A DNA stretch of 64,000 bases from Notospermus geniculatus (taxonomy: Eukaryota > Nemertea > Pilidiophora > Heteronemertea > Lineidae). The stretch is from contig NMRB01000251.1 in assembly GCA_002633025.1 (NCBI GenBank), positions 62,001 to 126,000 on the forward strand, in the 5' to 3' direction. Shown piece by piece: positions 21,985 to 34,280 of this stretch (position 1 is its first letter; each line of letters starts with the position of its first letter). The position numbers were made by a program, and so were the translations under genes. The notes beneath the pieces are model-generated. The model did not search any database. It saw nothing but the letters and a program-made list of their open reading frames with translations, and was not told the origin of the DNA.

Positions 21985-24478
21985 GGTGGAGTTGTGGTTG
22001 CCATGTTAACATCTCAGTTCAGCATTTCAATAGCAACCAATCAAAGTGCAAGTTTTAAAACGGGCAGAATGTCTTACACGATTGTCTTTTAAAAGCAAGT
22101 GGGGGTCCGAAGAGAGCGTTTACTTGTCATGATACAACATGGTAATTCATGAGATGGAATGATGGGTTCGTCTGGAGTGACGAATTATGATGATTTTGTG
22201 TCCTTTAAAGTTGGCACAACCAAACCGTAATTTTTCGTCACGTAATTGACCGAAGCACACAGGGTAGAAGCAGGCGGCCGGATTAGTTTCATGCCCAACG
22301 TTACAACCAAGAAGCAAAAGGTACACTCCAATCATAATGATAATGAAGGAGTGGACCTACTATATATTGAAGATCGTTCAAATCAATAAAACCTATGATA
22401 AACGGCAGCATCATTTATTATAAATTATTATAAACATCATCATACGCGCAGCTGCTTTTTAATTAGCTACAGCATCATAACCAAACAATAATTCAAGCTC
22501 AGCAAGGTAACGCGAGGGTGGATGTAATTTTCCAAAACATTGGAAATAATGATATTGATTGGAAGAGAATATTTGCCAATAACATACATTGTATATAATG
22601 AGACAGATTGTCCAATATCGTTTGAGATTAATTCCACATTGTATGGCATCATTAGGTGGCCTAGTTTCATCAGCCAAAAACTCTACCAAATCCTCTCAAT
22701 ACCATTGCTTTATTATCAGTATTATAGTTGGATCAAACATCTGATCACTTCAATCAAAACTGTCTCGATCGTTTAATACCCAATCAGAAGGTGCATAATC
22801 TTTCTAAGAATGAAGAGTCGTATCGGGCCTTCTCAGACAAGCAGTGGTCTCTTCATCAATTCATTTACATGTAACTCTCGTCATCATAGAGGTCAGGCAC
22901 TGCACAGGATAGAGCGTCGGCAATATTTAGCGGGTCCTCAGCCCAACCAACGGGACAGACTACAAAACATCCCTTGCAAGAAGATTACTGGCCATCTTGT
23001 CTTATCGACGAAACACAGGCGCAGCGCATACAGTGGCGACACCTTGTTACGCATCCGGAAAAAGAGTCATCCGTAAGTCGTGTCACCTTCGCCATTTTTT
23101 ACAAGGAAAGCTTTTCTTTGGTATTAGCGCTGCTCAGCAATTGCAGGCTGAATGATTTATTTACTGTGTAACCAGTTGAGGAGAGAGAGAGATCAGTGGA
23201 ATCCCTGGATCGAATCTCCCCACTGGCAAGACGGTTGAATAATCAAATTAAATACGAACAATCACAGTAAAGACCACTAGGTCTACATGAATAATAGATC
23301 AATACGTAGACAGAAGATACAGAGTGTTATCTAGGAATACTGATCCATTATCAAACCTTAGCTAAAATGACTCTGCAATGACGTGTTCCGGCATGGTACC
23401 CTCTGCCATGTCATTGTATCTACAGTACATTGTAATGTCATGAGTGTTTAACAAATTTACATCCAGGTCGACGACCGCATGAACATGATCGCTCTGGAGT
23501 CAAATAAAAATGGGGGAAAATAAGCTCGAGTTGACTTTCATCAAAACTGTTGTTGTCGTTGCAAACTCTCAGTCACCCGGGATGCGCCCAATGCGCAACC
23601 TTGCTTCGAGGATAGAGCCCAACAGGTCTCCCACCGACCATTTTTCTTGGATCCGGTTTCATGCCGTCTTTTAAGACGTATCTCTCGCTCCCAGCGGGTG
23701 TCTCATCAGATACGCATTGCTTTTTTACTTTCCACCCGAAAAAAGGAAGCCGGAGCGAGATATGTGAATGTGTCGATTCCATTACGACATGGCTACATAT
23801 CGCGACCTGCTACAAGACAGACCAACGTTCTAGGCTATCCTCGATCCTAGGTTGTGTATACTATACAGCTTGATGGGCGACATTTCAATTAGGTCACCCA
23901 GGATGACATTTATCCATTTAGCGAAGTGCTCCGCAATTTTCGTCGACCCCCGTTACATGTATGAAGTGGATAATAGGTTTGTTTACTGTTGAAACTGTTA
24001 CACGGTTTGGCTACATGAGACAAGAGTCATTAATGGAGACGCTGCAGACTACCACCACTTGGAGGCGCTGCGAGCGGTTGTCCTCTTTTTCGACGATTCG
24101 TCCCAGTTGCACAGCGTCAAAGGCGTTTTTGCATTGCTCTCCTCTATTTTTACTGTCTTCGGTACAAACGCTCGTAGCGCCGCCCTGTCGGGATAAAAAA
24201 ACGTCAAGCGGGTTCCTCATTACAGTCAAATTGGCCTGACAAGTACCAAGTGAACCGCTCAAAAGATCAATGTATGCTGAAGGAGTATCGTACCTCGTGT
24301 GTACCGGCCGTTCCTATCAATCATATGACATCAATTAATTATAATTGCACTCGGATCAATGGCGTTCATCCTCACGTTCGTCTTATGTTACTAGCATATT
24401 CTGTGTCAAATGTTTACAACATACAATTATGAATGGAGAGAAGGATGTTGAAGTAAAAGAGAAGTAAACAGCAACAAC

Positions 24479-24600
24479 AATGGGTCATATGAATAAAGAG
24501 TAGTAAATGCTGTTACTTGAATTTTGCAATACAAATGCACTAGGCAATGCTGTACAAATCTGAAGTAAAAGATTTCTAGTCCTTATTCATATGACCCAAT
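24479..24600. mobile_element. Palindromic MITE, allelic copy of 4119-4236
   Basis: The 116-bp element (24482-24597) has ends GGGTCATATGAATAAAG and CTTATTCATATGACCC with AAT on both sides. The left and right arms match each other slightly better than in copy A at the second position of the end. Confidence 0.7.
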
Positions 24601-24890
24601 GTCGTGTTTGGTCAGGGTTTACTCTGATGACCGTTAAGAAAATGCAATGCAAGCTCTCTCATTTGTTATTGGTCAAAATCGTGTATTCGCCCAGCCTGAA
24701 GTCTGCCTTGGTTGTGTCGCTCTCACTTTACTTAGGGTGTTAGATAACGATTTGAAGCACATGTGAGCAAAAGAAGGGGAACCGTCAGTTGTCTCCAGTA
24801 AGCTGATTACAGCATTGCCAGAAAAGTGGCATTCTGGCGTTCATTGCTTGTTACTTATTTGTGCCAGAACACAGACAGTAACTGACGGTG

Positions 24891-25118
24891 TTACCGGGGA
24901 TGACAGGCCTTGTTACTGCTGCGTGACAGGTGGAGGATTTTCTCGATCACATCATAATCAATATTTGATTCAATCGCTTTGTAATTCGGCCTGACATGAC
25001 TGTCAAACTCCACACTGCGGAACGACTGGTATGTTTCTCTCCACACACACACATGGACAAGAATGTCATCGCAAGTTTCGCTGGGATTTTCATCGACATG
25101 TCGAAATACCATCATCAT
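24891..25118 (-). CDS. Candidate exon, open in copy B only
   Basis: Starting near an acceptor-like CCTAGCAACAG, the minus strand reads MMMVFRHVDENPSETCDDIL and continues open for 75 codons to a TAA. In copy A the matching region has two fewer bases in a TG/TA run (after CTTGTCCAT), and the frame ends about 20 codons further on. It lies just downstream of the exon candidate at 4795-5045, which shows the opposite pattern (open in A, shifted in B). It may be a decayed gene, or neither stretch is coding. Confidence 0.25.
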   Translation of the reverse strand: MMMVFRHVDENPSETCDDILVHVCVWRETYQSFRSVEFDSHVRPNYKAIESNIDYDVIEKILHLSRSSNKACHPR

Positions 25119-25630
25119 TTCTGTTGCTAGGACGGGTCTTAACCCGTTGAGACTTCGTTAGAATACGTTAGTCACACCCAACTACATCGTCATAAAGCCT
25201 GTCAATGAAAAGTGAAGAATGCCTGTACCACTCAAACAGCATTACAACTCTAATATCTTCATTCGGGATTTCAATAACGTTATCTCGATTGATGTCAAAC
25301 AAGGGATCTTCAAGAGGGATTAAGTTCGCATTTTCTAGTTTGTGAAGGGACGTTTACAATCGATACGTCTGTTCTGTGTATCGTGGGAGATTGTACGTCT
25401 GATAATCATCGGATACTGCCTATCAATCAATGAGAATGAAAGTGAAAGAACGGAATTTTGAATGTAAAATATTGATTGAAGTGCTTAATACTTTAACCCT
25501 TTGAAACCCGAGCCTAAGGCTTGTGTCACTTAGAACGTCACGTTCAATTGTCAATTGTAACAAGTCACGTGTCACACAGGACGAGAAGTTCACGCGTGAC
25601 ACGAAGCTTGCGGGAGAAAATATGACTGTG

Positions 25631-25914
25631 CGTTGCCTTCCGTATACGGTACACGAAAACGCCGGTTAACAATGGTTTCACGGTCGTGAATCCATTTGAA
25701 GCCTTAAGGCGCCGACAGACTGGCGCGTACGCAACGCGTCGGGAACGGATTCAACCAATCAGGGAGGCGGTAACACGGACCGAAACACCTACCGAAGAAT
25801 CTGATTGGCGGAACGCCTGCAGGACGCCCCGCGCACGCGCCAGTCTGTCACCGGCATTAGTGTCAACCTGCGTTTTGTACACCGTATACATGTATTTCTA
25901 TGTAAAGGAAGCTT
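25631..25914. mobile_element. 284-bp nested palindromic insertion, copy B only
   Basis: Outer inverted arms GTATACGGTACACGAAAACGC (25643-25662, one base shown extra is part of the arm) and GCGTTTTGTACACCGTATAC (25870-25889) enclose a GC-rich palindrome, 25711-25855, with ends GCCGACAGACTGGCGCG and CGCGCCAGTCTGTCACCGGC. Copy A has only TATTACATACAG at the site. GC content is far above the surroundings, consistent with a foreign mobile sequence. Confidence 0.6.
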
Positions 25915-26826
25915 TACATACAGCCTGTGTAACCAATATTGAAAATGAATTGAGCATTCTTCGTGTCATGCGTGACATGTGACAAGTGACACGTGACACG
26001 TTGGCCTTGATTTGTATTAAATTTCGATTCTATAATAAAGTTATTATAAACACAAACACACGTGACACATGAAAAAATGACCAATGTAAGAGCAGGATGA
26101 AAATGGATCGTACTGTAGCACCAATGGCGTCATTGAGAGAACGTCCGTGGTCACGTGACCATTGGTAGCACCAGAACCGTGAAATATTAGATTTCTGGTA
26201 GAAGCACTGAACAGAAAGCATGTGACCATTGCTTTCACGTGCTTTCCTGAAGATGCTCAATGCCTTGAACTCTGCTCGCATTATGGATTATAATCCCCAC
26301 AGGACATCCATAAAATCAGTAGGCTAATCATAAGGATGCATTTTTTTGACAAATATAGGAACCAACGAGACTGCACGACTGACGAGTCACCAAAACGTTA
26401 TTTGAAGTTTTGTGTTCAACTGACCTGACAGGTTCCTTTATGCATCCTCTCTTCCACAACAACACACTGATCTCTTATATTTTACACAGCAAATACGTAA
26501 ATATCAAGCAGTGCTGCCACAAGAATGCCAAGCACAAATCAGAGGTACTATACTTAGTTACATCTGACGATACCGTCTCTTGCTACAACGTTATGTAAGA
26601 GGATAACGCAACCTGTCCGAGTAAGGAACGCCCACGCTACAAATATGCGACATTTATACTAGAGCTGATATGACAACACGAAAAACACAACAACGGTATC
26701 GAGAACACAATCGCAATTTAAAGCCGTGGGCGCCAAAGGCCTCTCTTACAAAGCTAGAATTTCATTCGCACTCCAGGTACCTACAGTAACCTTCAGATCA
26801 CAGGCTTAAATATAAACATGACTTAC

Positions 26827-27000
26827 TGTCTTCCTATCAGAAATCCCCAGTTCCGAATATCCTTCATATTTGTCCACTGTAGAAATGCCACTACTGGTCA
26901 AATGAGTTGCTTGGCAGTACAATTCAGTAAGTAACACAAACAACAGTAATTCCTTCAAGGCGTTCATTTTTCTAATATCCATGTTGAAACCAAAGAGCAT
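26827..27000 (-). CDS. Candidate first exon encoding a signal peptide, unknown secreted protein
   Basis: An ATG at 27000 opens 58 codons on the minus strand ending exactly at ACA|GTAAGT, a near-consensus splice donor. A second ATG at 26967 starts MNALKELLLFVLLTELYCQA, a textbook signal peptide (basic residue, leucine-rich core, small residue at the likely cleavage site), followed by THLTSSGISTVDKYEGYSEL and a short polar tail. Which ATG is used is unclear; the second fits secretion better. Further exons would lie at lower coordinates, inside copy B; the candidates at 24891 and the allelic 4795-5045 are on the right strand but unproven partners. Similarity to copy A stops 9 bp inside the exon, so the A haplotype lacks this coding sequence. 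Confidence 0.45.
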
Positions 27001-28721
27001 CTTGGTAGAACGCTGAGAATGTGTCCAACAACTTCAGACGGAATATCTTCCTATAAAAAAACACTAAAATACGTGAAAACGACGAAATGTTATGTCCAAC
27101 ATTCGGAGTGGTAACCGTCAGATCGCTACTCCTCGGCGAAATGTTGAGGGGAAGCCCAATGCTTTTTATAGCTTGTCTCTAGCATGACGGACAGCATGTG
27201 TTCTCCCGATGTTGTGATCGTATGAGACAGTCAGGTTTTTATGCGTAATTTTGCCGGCAGTGAGCAATCGTCAGAAACGTCCCCTGTGGTTGTAATTTAC
27301 CGTCAATGGATTAGTCGTTCGCGTTGTGGGAAATTTGTGAAAATCGGCAGAGAATTCTGAATGCTGTGTAAAAATGCCGACTACTAAGTATCTTCCTTTG
27401 AAGTGAAGTCAAAGGTCCTATTCTAAGTTCTAAGCGATGCGACCACACTGCTCCCGGTCAAACTTCACAGGGTTTGGAACGCAAGAGGCCTGGACAGTGG
27501 TCTGATCAGGGAGTGTCCGCGAGGCGGTTACATGCAGTTTGTTTAGGTCTTACTTTACCTGAGCTTTTCACGGTCTAGGTTTATCCTGTTTTTGCAATCC
27601 ACGCAAAGAGACAAGATACAGCATTCGGCTCTCCCACCGAATTGTCCAATGCGTCAGGTGCAAATGTTTCCAATTTAGAGAAATCAGTAATTGGTCCCGT
27701 AATTGGTGCACAATTTGGGTCAAATAACGATAAACACATGAAAATCAGAAAATTAATCCAATGTTAGACTTGCCTGCAATGAATCTGGCAAACACAAAGT
27801 AGTCAACGAGTTTGTTAGCACAATGTTGTCATTTGTACAAGTCCTCTAGAGTCGTCAAAAGAATGACATCCCCACGTGGCAGCGAAGCAGCAGCAGCATT
27901 ATACACTGTCGACCATGCACGCAGAGAACGAATGATGTTGTCGCTGAATGGTCATGTTGGATACCAGGTTGTAGCGTGTGAAGTAATGGTTATAGATTAT
28001 TCCAAACTCTATCGCTAGATAGCATTTGCTAACGTGGGTACATGGCAAAAGCGATGCGTTTCAATTCATGTAGCATTGTCACCATACTAAGGTCCAAATT
28101 TGTACACAACATAGCATTCTACAGACAGTCGCCATTTCAATATATTAACAGGTATTATCAAAGTATAAGTGTATTGATGATTTAAATTTTATTTTTTTCT
28201 ACAAGCCTACTGACAACAACTCAGAGAACCTAATCTGGATGCTCAGCTCGTAGTCAAATAGGTAAAGTGGCTATAGACTGATGAAACATTTATAAAACTT
28301 CACAACATAAGTTGGCTAATACAACTAAACATAAAGCTATGAAATTTGAATTCAAGAGCGCAACAAGTGGCAGTGTAACGTGGTTCTATCGATTTACGAT
28401 CAAATGTGTCGAGGATAAACAAAGTCTATAACCATGATCAGGTGATAGTGCAGTACCTGGGGACTTCACAAAGAATACGTCGTCAGAACACGAAATCCAT
28501 TTAACCTCGGTAACTTACCAGGTTTGTCATAAAAAAGTCAACCTTCGTAAACATGCCACAATCCTTCTATGAGCTTCTTTCTTACCGACGTGAAACAAAA
28601 TATATGTATTGACCAACGGAATAATATGACGATGGCATATCCTGTGAACTCACCAGATCAAAGTCCCTTGGGTTGAAAAGGTTCCTTTCTCCCCTTTTAT
28701 CTGACATTTGCCAATAGACAA
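27001..28721. other. No gene seen
   Basis: AT-rich sequence specific to the B-D haplotype. Only short open frames are present, and a 68-codon plus-strand frame (27812-28018) has no supporting signals. Confidence 0.5.
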
Positions 28722-29787
28722 CTGAGAATCTATTGACACTTATGACAATACAATGTATTCAGAGTCAATGTACAATGTTTTGGATGGAGTATTGTCTGTT
28801 TCAGTGCGGTTTCTTTGGTGTCATTCTCCGAGGTTGCTGGTTTAAAGGAGGTCTATCAACACAAAGAACAACGGTGAGTCGGTAAAAGTGGATAAAAATA
28901 GATAAGAGCGAAAATACATCAGTGGAATGAATCTTCCTCTCCCAGAACCTGCCTACAAAAATCGTGATCAAGGTGGATATTTTTGCCACGATTTTCTGGA
29001 ACATCAAGTTGAAATACCAAAGGGCAGGTTTCATCTATTTTTTGTGGTGAAACCTGCCTGGAACAGACCTCACTCGTAATCTACAAAGGGCAGATGAAAA
29101 AGGGGGAGAGAATTCGTGTCCCTATCTGCATAGTATGACTGTCTGACTGAAACCAACCGTCACAGAAAGAATGATTGGTGTCACATAAAACACACCTTGT
29201 TATTCAAGATTTATCTTTGATCTGAGTGAAGCTGTAAGTAGCCTGATCAGTGGACTGAGAATCTATTGACACTTATGACAATACAATGTATTCAGAGTCA
29301 ATGTACAATGTTTTGGATGGAGTATTGTCTGTTTCAGTGCGGTTTCCTTGGTGTCATTCTCCGAGGTTGCTGGCTTAAAGGAGGTCTATCAACACAAAGA
29401 ACAACGGTGAGTCGGTGAAAGTGGATAAAGATAGATAAGAGCGAAAATACATCAGTGGAATGAATCCTCCTCTCCCAGAACCTGCGTACAAAAATCGTGA
29501 TCAAGGTGGATATTTTTGCCACGATTTTCTGGAACATCAAGTTGAAATACCAAAGGGCAGGTTTCATCTATTTTTTGTGGTGAAACCTGCCTGGAACAGA
29601 CCTCACTCGTAATCTACAAAGGGCAGATGAAAAAGGGTAGAGAAGTCGTGTCCCCACATCTGTATAGTGTGACTGTCTGACTGAAACCAACCGTCACAGA
29701 AAGAGATTGGTGTCACATAAAACACACCTTGTTATTCAAGATTTATCTTTGATCTGAGTGAAGCTGTAAGTAGCCTGATCAGTGGTT
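28722..29787. repeat. Two-unit tandem duplication, 533-bp period
   Basis: Units 28722-29254 and 29255-29787 both begin CTGAGAATCTATTGACAC and differ at a few percent of positions. Each contains an 11-bp hairpin (GGCAGGTTTCA with TGAAACCTGCC). A 77-codon minus frame is repeated in both units (28801-29034, 29334-29567), but its replacement changes are not obviously constrained. Confidence 0.9.
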
Positions 29788-29845
29788 TGTTCCGACATTA
29801 ATTACCGGGCTGTGATGGCCGGGGAAGTGCTGCCATGATCCGAGG

Positions 29846-30277
29846 TTGACACAATGCAATTACCGACGGAAAATGACACTAATTGAGCATGTACAGGCCA
29901 CGTTTAAGGCTACAGACTGGGGCAAAACCCGCACAACATATGACGTGCCGATCAAGCGAAAGGGGGTGCTGGCCAGTTGGCAAGAAGGTTTGCGACGATT
30001 TTGGAATAAGCCCTTTATATCGCAGAGGTCGAAGAGAAAATCGCCACTTATTATCAATCCATGGTTTCACTTGAAACTGAATTACAAGAGAAATGACGAC
30101 CAGATTTCATGGCCTGGATGTGTCAAATTCGACATTAGAGAAAGGTACCAGTCAGAATGTCCGGAGTTTCCTGGACGACATTTAGGCCAGTCCATCCCGA
30201 AGAATTGCAAGGCATGGCAACCGTTACATAGACCAGTACATCCCTACCATGACATGACGGGAGGTTTTCATGAATGA
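29846..30277 (+). CDS. 143-codon open frame, doubtful coding
   Basis: This is one of the longest uninterrupted frames of the window. It begins at a TTG rather than an ATG and ends in a TGA. The product is basic and aromatic (for example KATDWGKTRTTYDVPIKRKG, GLRRFWNKPFISQRSKRK). There is no signal peptide, recognised motif or good flanking splice site. Shorter frames are open on the other strand in the first half. It starts about 60 bp after the 533-bp tandem duplication ends. Confidence 0.2.
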   Translation: MTQCNYRRKMTLIEHVQATFKATDWGKTRTTYDVPIKRKGVLASWQEGLRRFWNKPFISQRSKRKSPLIINPWFHLKLNYKRNDDQISWPGCVKFDIRERYQSECPEFPGRHLGQSIPKNCKAWQPLHRPVHPYHDMTGGFHE

Positions 30278-30750
30278 GCATCATGCTGTTAACGTTTCAT
30301 TATACATTCTATAAATAAGTGACCATATTTCCGGTAAGCTTGCATAAAAACGTGAATGGACGGGAAGCGTATCAGGAAATTGTGTCACAGCTCGGGCTGG
30401 CCACTCTCTAAGTGCCATTAATACTGGATGCAGTAAGCGTTCCAAGAGGAGAACCTTAATGTAGCTAATGTGGCGTGCCAAGTGTTTGCTGATAAAGATT
30501 TTAAAGAAGACCGGGGATTGAGAACGTGGTAAGAAGATGTAATGTGAATGGTGACTGATGGAAATGACATCCAGTCTCTAGTTTCTTTAATGAGAATTTA
30601 ATTATCAGTCAGTAGCTTCTGCTTTAGGAGAGCCAACACGCAGCAGAACACGTACGCCAGACAGGGACACCATCAGCACTGACTGCTTCAAGGATGAGAG
30701 CACCTCATTGCTTTGAAGGAGCGTACCGAAGGAACAGTGACTAAAAAGTC
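30278..30750. other. No gene seen
   Basis: Short open frames only. Confidence 0.5.
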
Positions 30751-30863
30751 CTGGGGCCTGTTTCATAAAACGACTTTGAGCTAAAGGTACCTTTAACCAA
30801 ATGGAAAATGCATTGAGGTTAATGGTACCATTAGCTTAAAATCGCTTATAAAACAGGCCCCTG
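30751..30863. mobile_element. Palindromic MITE, GGGCCTGTTTCATAA family
   Basis: The 107-bp element 30754-30860 has ends GGGCCTGTTTCATAAAA and TTATAAAACAGGCCC, flanked by CTG on both sides. The core includes ACCAAATGGAAAATG and GGTACCATTAGC. A second copy with the same core and the same CTG flanks lies at 50151-50241. Confidence 0.8.
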
Positions 30864-31855
30864 TAGGCCAAGATAATGGAGGCCTACGCCACCGCCAAAA
30901 AGAAGTCCTTACCAAAGAGAGGGCATTCTAACTACCAAAAGAAAGTCGGCCGTCGGCTCAACAAAACAGTTGTGCACAGGCATACGTGAGAGAGATCATC
31001 AGCCTCAGGTTCTTGGTAGTTTCCAGTCGTTGTCTAGGAATTGAGACAGCCAAATATCTGACGGGAGGAGTACCTAACATCCCCCGCAAAGATCGAGCTA
31101 CATTTGCATTAGTCTAGATCGATTGCGGCAATAGCTGATTATAATGTATCGCAGTGCATGACTACTAGGCGCAATCGTGTGATCCTTTCATCTACATGAC
31201 CATGCCTAACCTGTCCTATCTGACAACTGCCAAGCACATGTAACCAATAGGAGCTGTCAATGAGTTGACCAATAGGTGTCACTACGGCCCAATTCAATGC
31301 ATATAGCGGACCCGTCCGTTCTTGGTCGGGCACCAATCACATGGATTTTCCTGTGTATTGGTCCGCTAGAACTTTGCTGCCATCTTTTGGGAATACGCGT
31401 GGCTGACTGCTCCTATTGCCTGTACAACACACTTGAAAACAAACAATAAACGGATTATGGGATAACCCTAAATTCAATGGCGACAAAAAAACTAGGAAAT
31501 GTTTCCTATCCTCTTTGCTGTGATGTGTAGGAAGTACACGTACGTACTTGGCGACCCTGGCCTTAAAGGTCCAGTACACGCCATTGAAGTTGAAATAGCG
31601 ATGTTGTATGTTTGCTCAGACAAATGGCTGCTTTTCTCCCTTGTCTCTTCCTCAAACGCTTTCAAAATTCCCCAGTATAATGTTTTTAATGAGGCCAATA
31701 AAGTGCCACCAACTATTTGTAGCCTACAGGTCGCATCGTTCAGAAAATGAGCTTAATAAACAAACCATTTGTTTGCAAAACAAAGGAGTTTTGTTATTTC
31801 AGCGTCGTGCCCCTTTCAGCTATATTTCCATTGCAGCATCTTAACCAGACGCCCA
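30864..31855. other. No gene seen
   Basis: Frames near 31499-31844 are short and overlapping on both strands, with no splice-bounded exon. Confidence 0.5.
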
Positions 31856-33143
31856 CTGAGAATCTACCAATGAAAAAGAATATTTTTCCCCATTGGGAAA
31901 TTAGCTTTATGATCTCAACGCTATCAATTTCATACCAGATGGGTTTTTTTCAATAATAGCCCCCACCTCCCTCATCAGGAACCAAAGCTAAAAGTCCCCT
32001 ACCAACGACTGCAAGACACACGTACTGTGAACCATTAGAGCAGGTATATAAGGGGATACATATAAAACATCTCAACGGCTTGGGGTCAGCAGTGCAGTAA
32101 ATGGGATGCAAATTCCAGGTTTCCAACTGAATACCCACCTACAATGGGCTCACATGCCAAACATAAACAGTTACATTATGTTTTACCACTTATAAACGTA
32201 TTGCAACATTTGTCTCAATAAATTCACTTGGTGTCGGTGATGGCAGGAATACAAAGAAGGCAAATAAATGTTGTTATGGCTTCCAACGGGGCAAATTTGG
32301 GGATTCCAGCTCTGAGATTTTACTGATAGTTGCAGGGCTATGCAACCGTCCTGCATTGTGTGTACACATACGCAGAAATCTCGACATGACTATGCAGAAC
32401 AATGCAACGAGTGGAAAGCTATATTGGAAGTTCAGTCAATAGACGTCACTGTGATCGCGACGCGAGAATAACACCGTCACCGTCCAATCAACGACCAGCT
32501 TACAATCGAGCTTCGGTTTGGTGGTGGTATAGAAGGACGCCTTAGCAAAGGTTTCACATGTAGGTATGGCTTGTGTGCATCTGCTGCATCAAAGCAATCA
32601 GAAGTTAAGTGTTTTATAATGTACTCTCCGTGGCAGCACCCCAATATCCAACCTTGGAGGAATTATACTGACATAATTCCTCCAAGATCCAACGGTCATT
32701 CGTTAATTCTTCATCTACATGTAGTGTTCACCCTTGACTTTGCAGCCAACCGTGCCAGTGCCAGTGGTTGATGGCGAACGATGTTTGAGGTGACCGACAG
32801 TATGATATTCACATGGTCCACATGGTACAACTGCCAACGACATGAATGATACTATGAACACAAGCAGTACACATGACAACCGCCAGGAACTATTACACAT
32901 ACATTTAATCCTTTTTATCTGTTCACAACAAACATTAGTCTGACAGCAAATGAAACATAATCAATACACAAGTATATTCATTCTATCATTGTGTTAAAAT
33001 TACCTTGTGGAAACAGTCAAGGTATAAATGAGCAATCATAACTCTCTCTCTCCGCAATCAGAGCGAAGTACACTAATGACTCCAGACATGACGGTAGGTA
33101 CACCATGTACCAATTGAAGGTAAACAAGCCTGGTGGCGCCCGG

Positions 33144-33961
33144 GTTCACGAAGTGACGTTCAGATCATGAGACTGCAGTTATTTGCTGGGCTGGGAATAG
33201 ATGTTTGGTTTGGGCAGCGGAAAGAAACTCGATAGCAGGACAAGTCCTTACATCCAAACAGAGAAAATCTTTGTGAATAAAGAAAAGAAATGGAGAAAAA
33301 AATTTCTTCCACCACCCGGGCTCGAACCCATGGTCATAGACAACCATAGCCGTAATCACTGAACCCACTACTGATAACCCAAATGCGGCGATGGCCTATA
33401 TTCACCATCAACACTGACCCCAATTATCAACTCATCCATAAGGCATCCCTTTATTTTAGTCCCAAGAAGGCTACCTGAACATTCGTGCACTATATGTGTG
33501 TACACACATCGTATCTCCATACACGTCGGTTATGCAGTGGATCAAACAAAATGGCGACCTGACTCGTCTGCTACGGGGCAATTCTGGGCTTTTCTGCTTA
33601 TTTCTCGGTGATGAAGGATTACATACGGTTCAAAATAGATAGGGGAGGAGATCGTGATACACATCGTTGTGTAAAGGTGATATATTCTTCTGATTTTTTT
33701 GCATGCTCTCGGCATTTTGTACACAAATATGCCGTTTCATGATGATGTATACATTCGTCCATACATCGGCGATTATGTCCCAAACAAAAGTGTCGATTTC
33801 TCGAAAAAACGCGAATAATATGTAAATTCTACTATAAGAGACATAACTTGGCGTTGCATTACACTTATTAGTGAAATTTCGTGCCAATTGGTGCTATATT
33901 AAGAGAATAAACCCGTGTGACAAGAAATGATGTGGCACGAAAATAACGTCACTTCGTGAAC
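33144..33961. mobile_element. 818-bp insertion with 17-bp inverted ends, copy D only
   Basis: The insert starts GTTCACGAAGTGACGTT and ends AACGTCACTTCGTGAAC. Copy C reads GGTAAACAACACTGAG straight through at 15846. An extra GCCTGGTGGCGCCCGG lies outside the left end, so the exact insertion boundary is unclear. Inside are a tRNA-like unit (33303-33384) and a hairpin with arms TTTCGTGCCA/TGGCACGAAA (33877-33942). No transposase frame is present. Confidence 0.7.
33303..33384 (-). repeat. tRNA-derived unit inside the copy D insertion
   Basis: The minus strand reads GGGTTATCAGTAGTGGGTTC, then B-box ATGGGTTCGAGCCCGGG. The acceptor ends do not pair, so it is a derived element. Confidence 0.45.
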
Positions 33962-34198
33962 AACACCACTGAGTGGAAAAAAGGCAAAATAATGTCATGG
34001 TACATCACAAATCAGCGTTAAATGGCACGTTTTCAGATAGGGAATCCATGTTTTACACAATGTGTAGTGCAGTGAGCATACTTGTTGTGTCTGCGCATAT
34101 CCGGCATGTCGGTGACGCGGAAACTGTGCAGCAATGTAATGTACACAGTCATTGATCGACATTTGAGCAGTACCAATGCACCTGTATCCCTTGTCCTG

Positions 34199-34280
34199 GC
34201 CTGGTGGTCGAGTGGTATACATGTAACAGGCTTGACTTTCAATCCCAAAAGGGCCAGTGCGTGGGTTCGATCCCCGGTGG
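34199..34280 (+). repeat. tRNA-derived SINE-like unit (copy D)
   Basis: Allelic copy of 16096-16173, with a 3-bp longer D-arm region. Confidence 0.5.

Larger units (their letters stand above)
21985..26836. repeat. Duplicated segment copy B (allelic partner of 1020-6511)
   Basis: The segment is collinear with copy A. It lacks A's two insertions and has its own 284-bp insertion (25631-25914) and a shorter GTCACRT array. It sits on the same uninterrupted sequence as copy D, about 5.0 kb upstream of it. Minus-strand frames at 24891-25118 (75 codons) are open here but shifted in A by a 2-bp difference in a TG run. Confidence 0.85.

Noticed and set aside
28801-29567. Two-copy gene family (77-codon minus frames)
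   Set aside because: The frames are simply copied by the 533-bp tandem duplication; nothing else supports coding.
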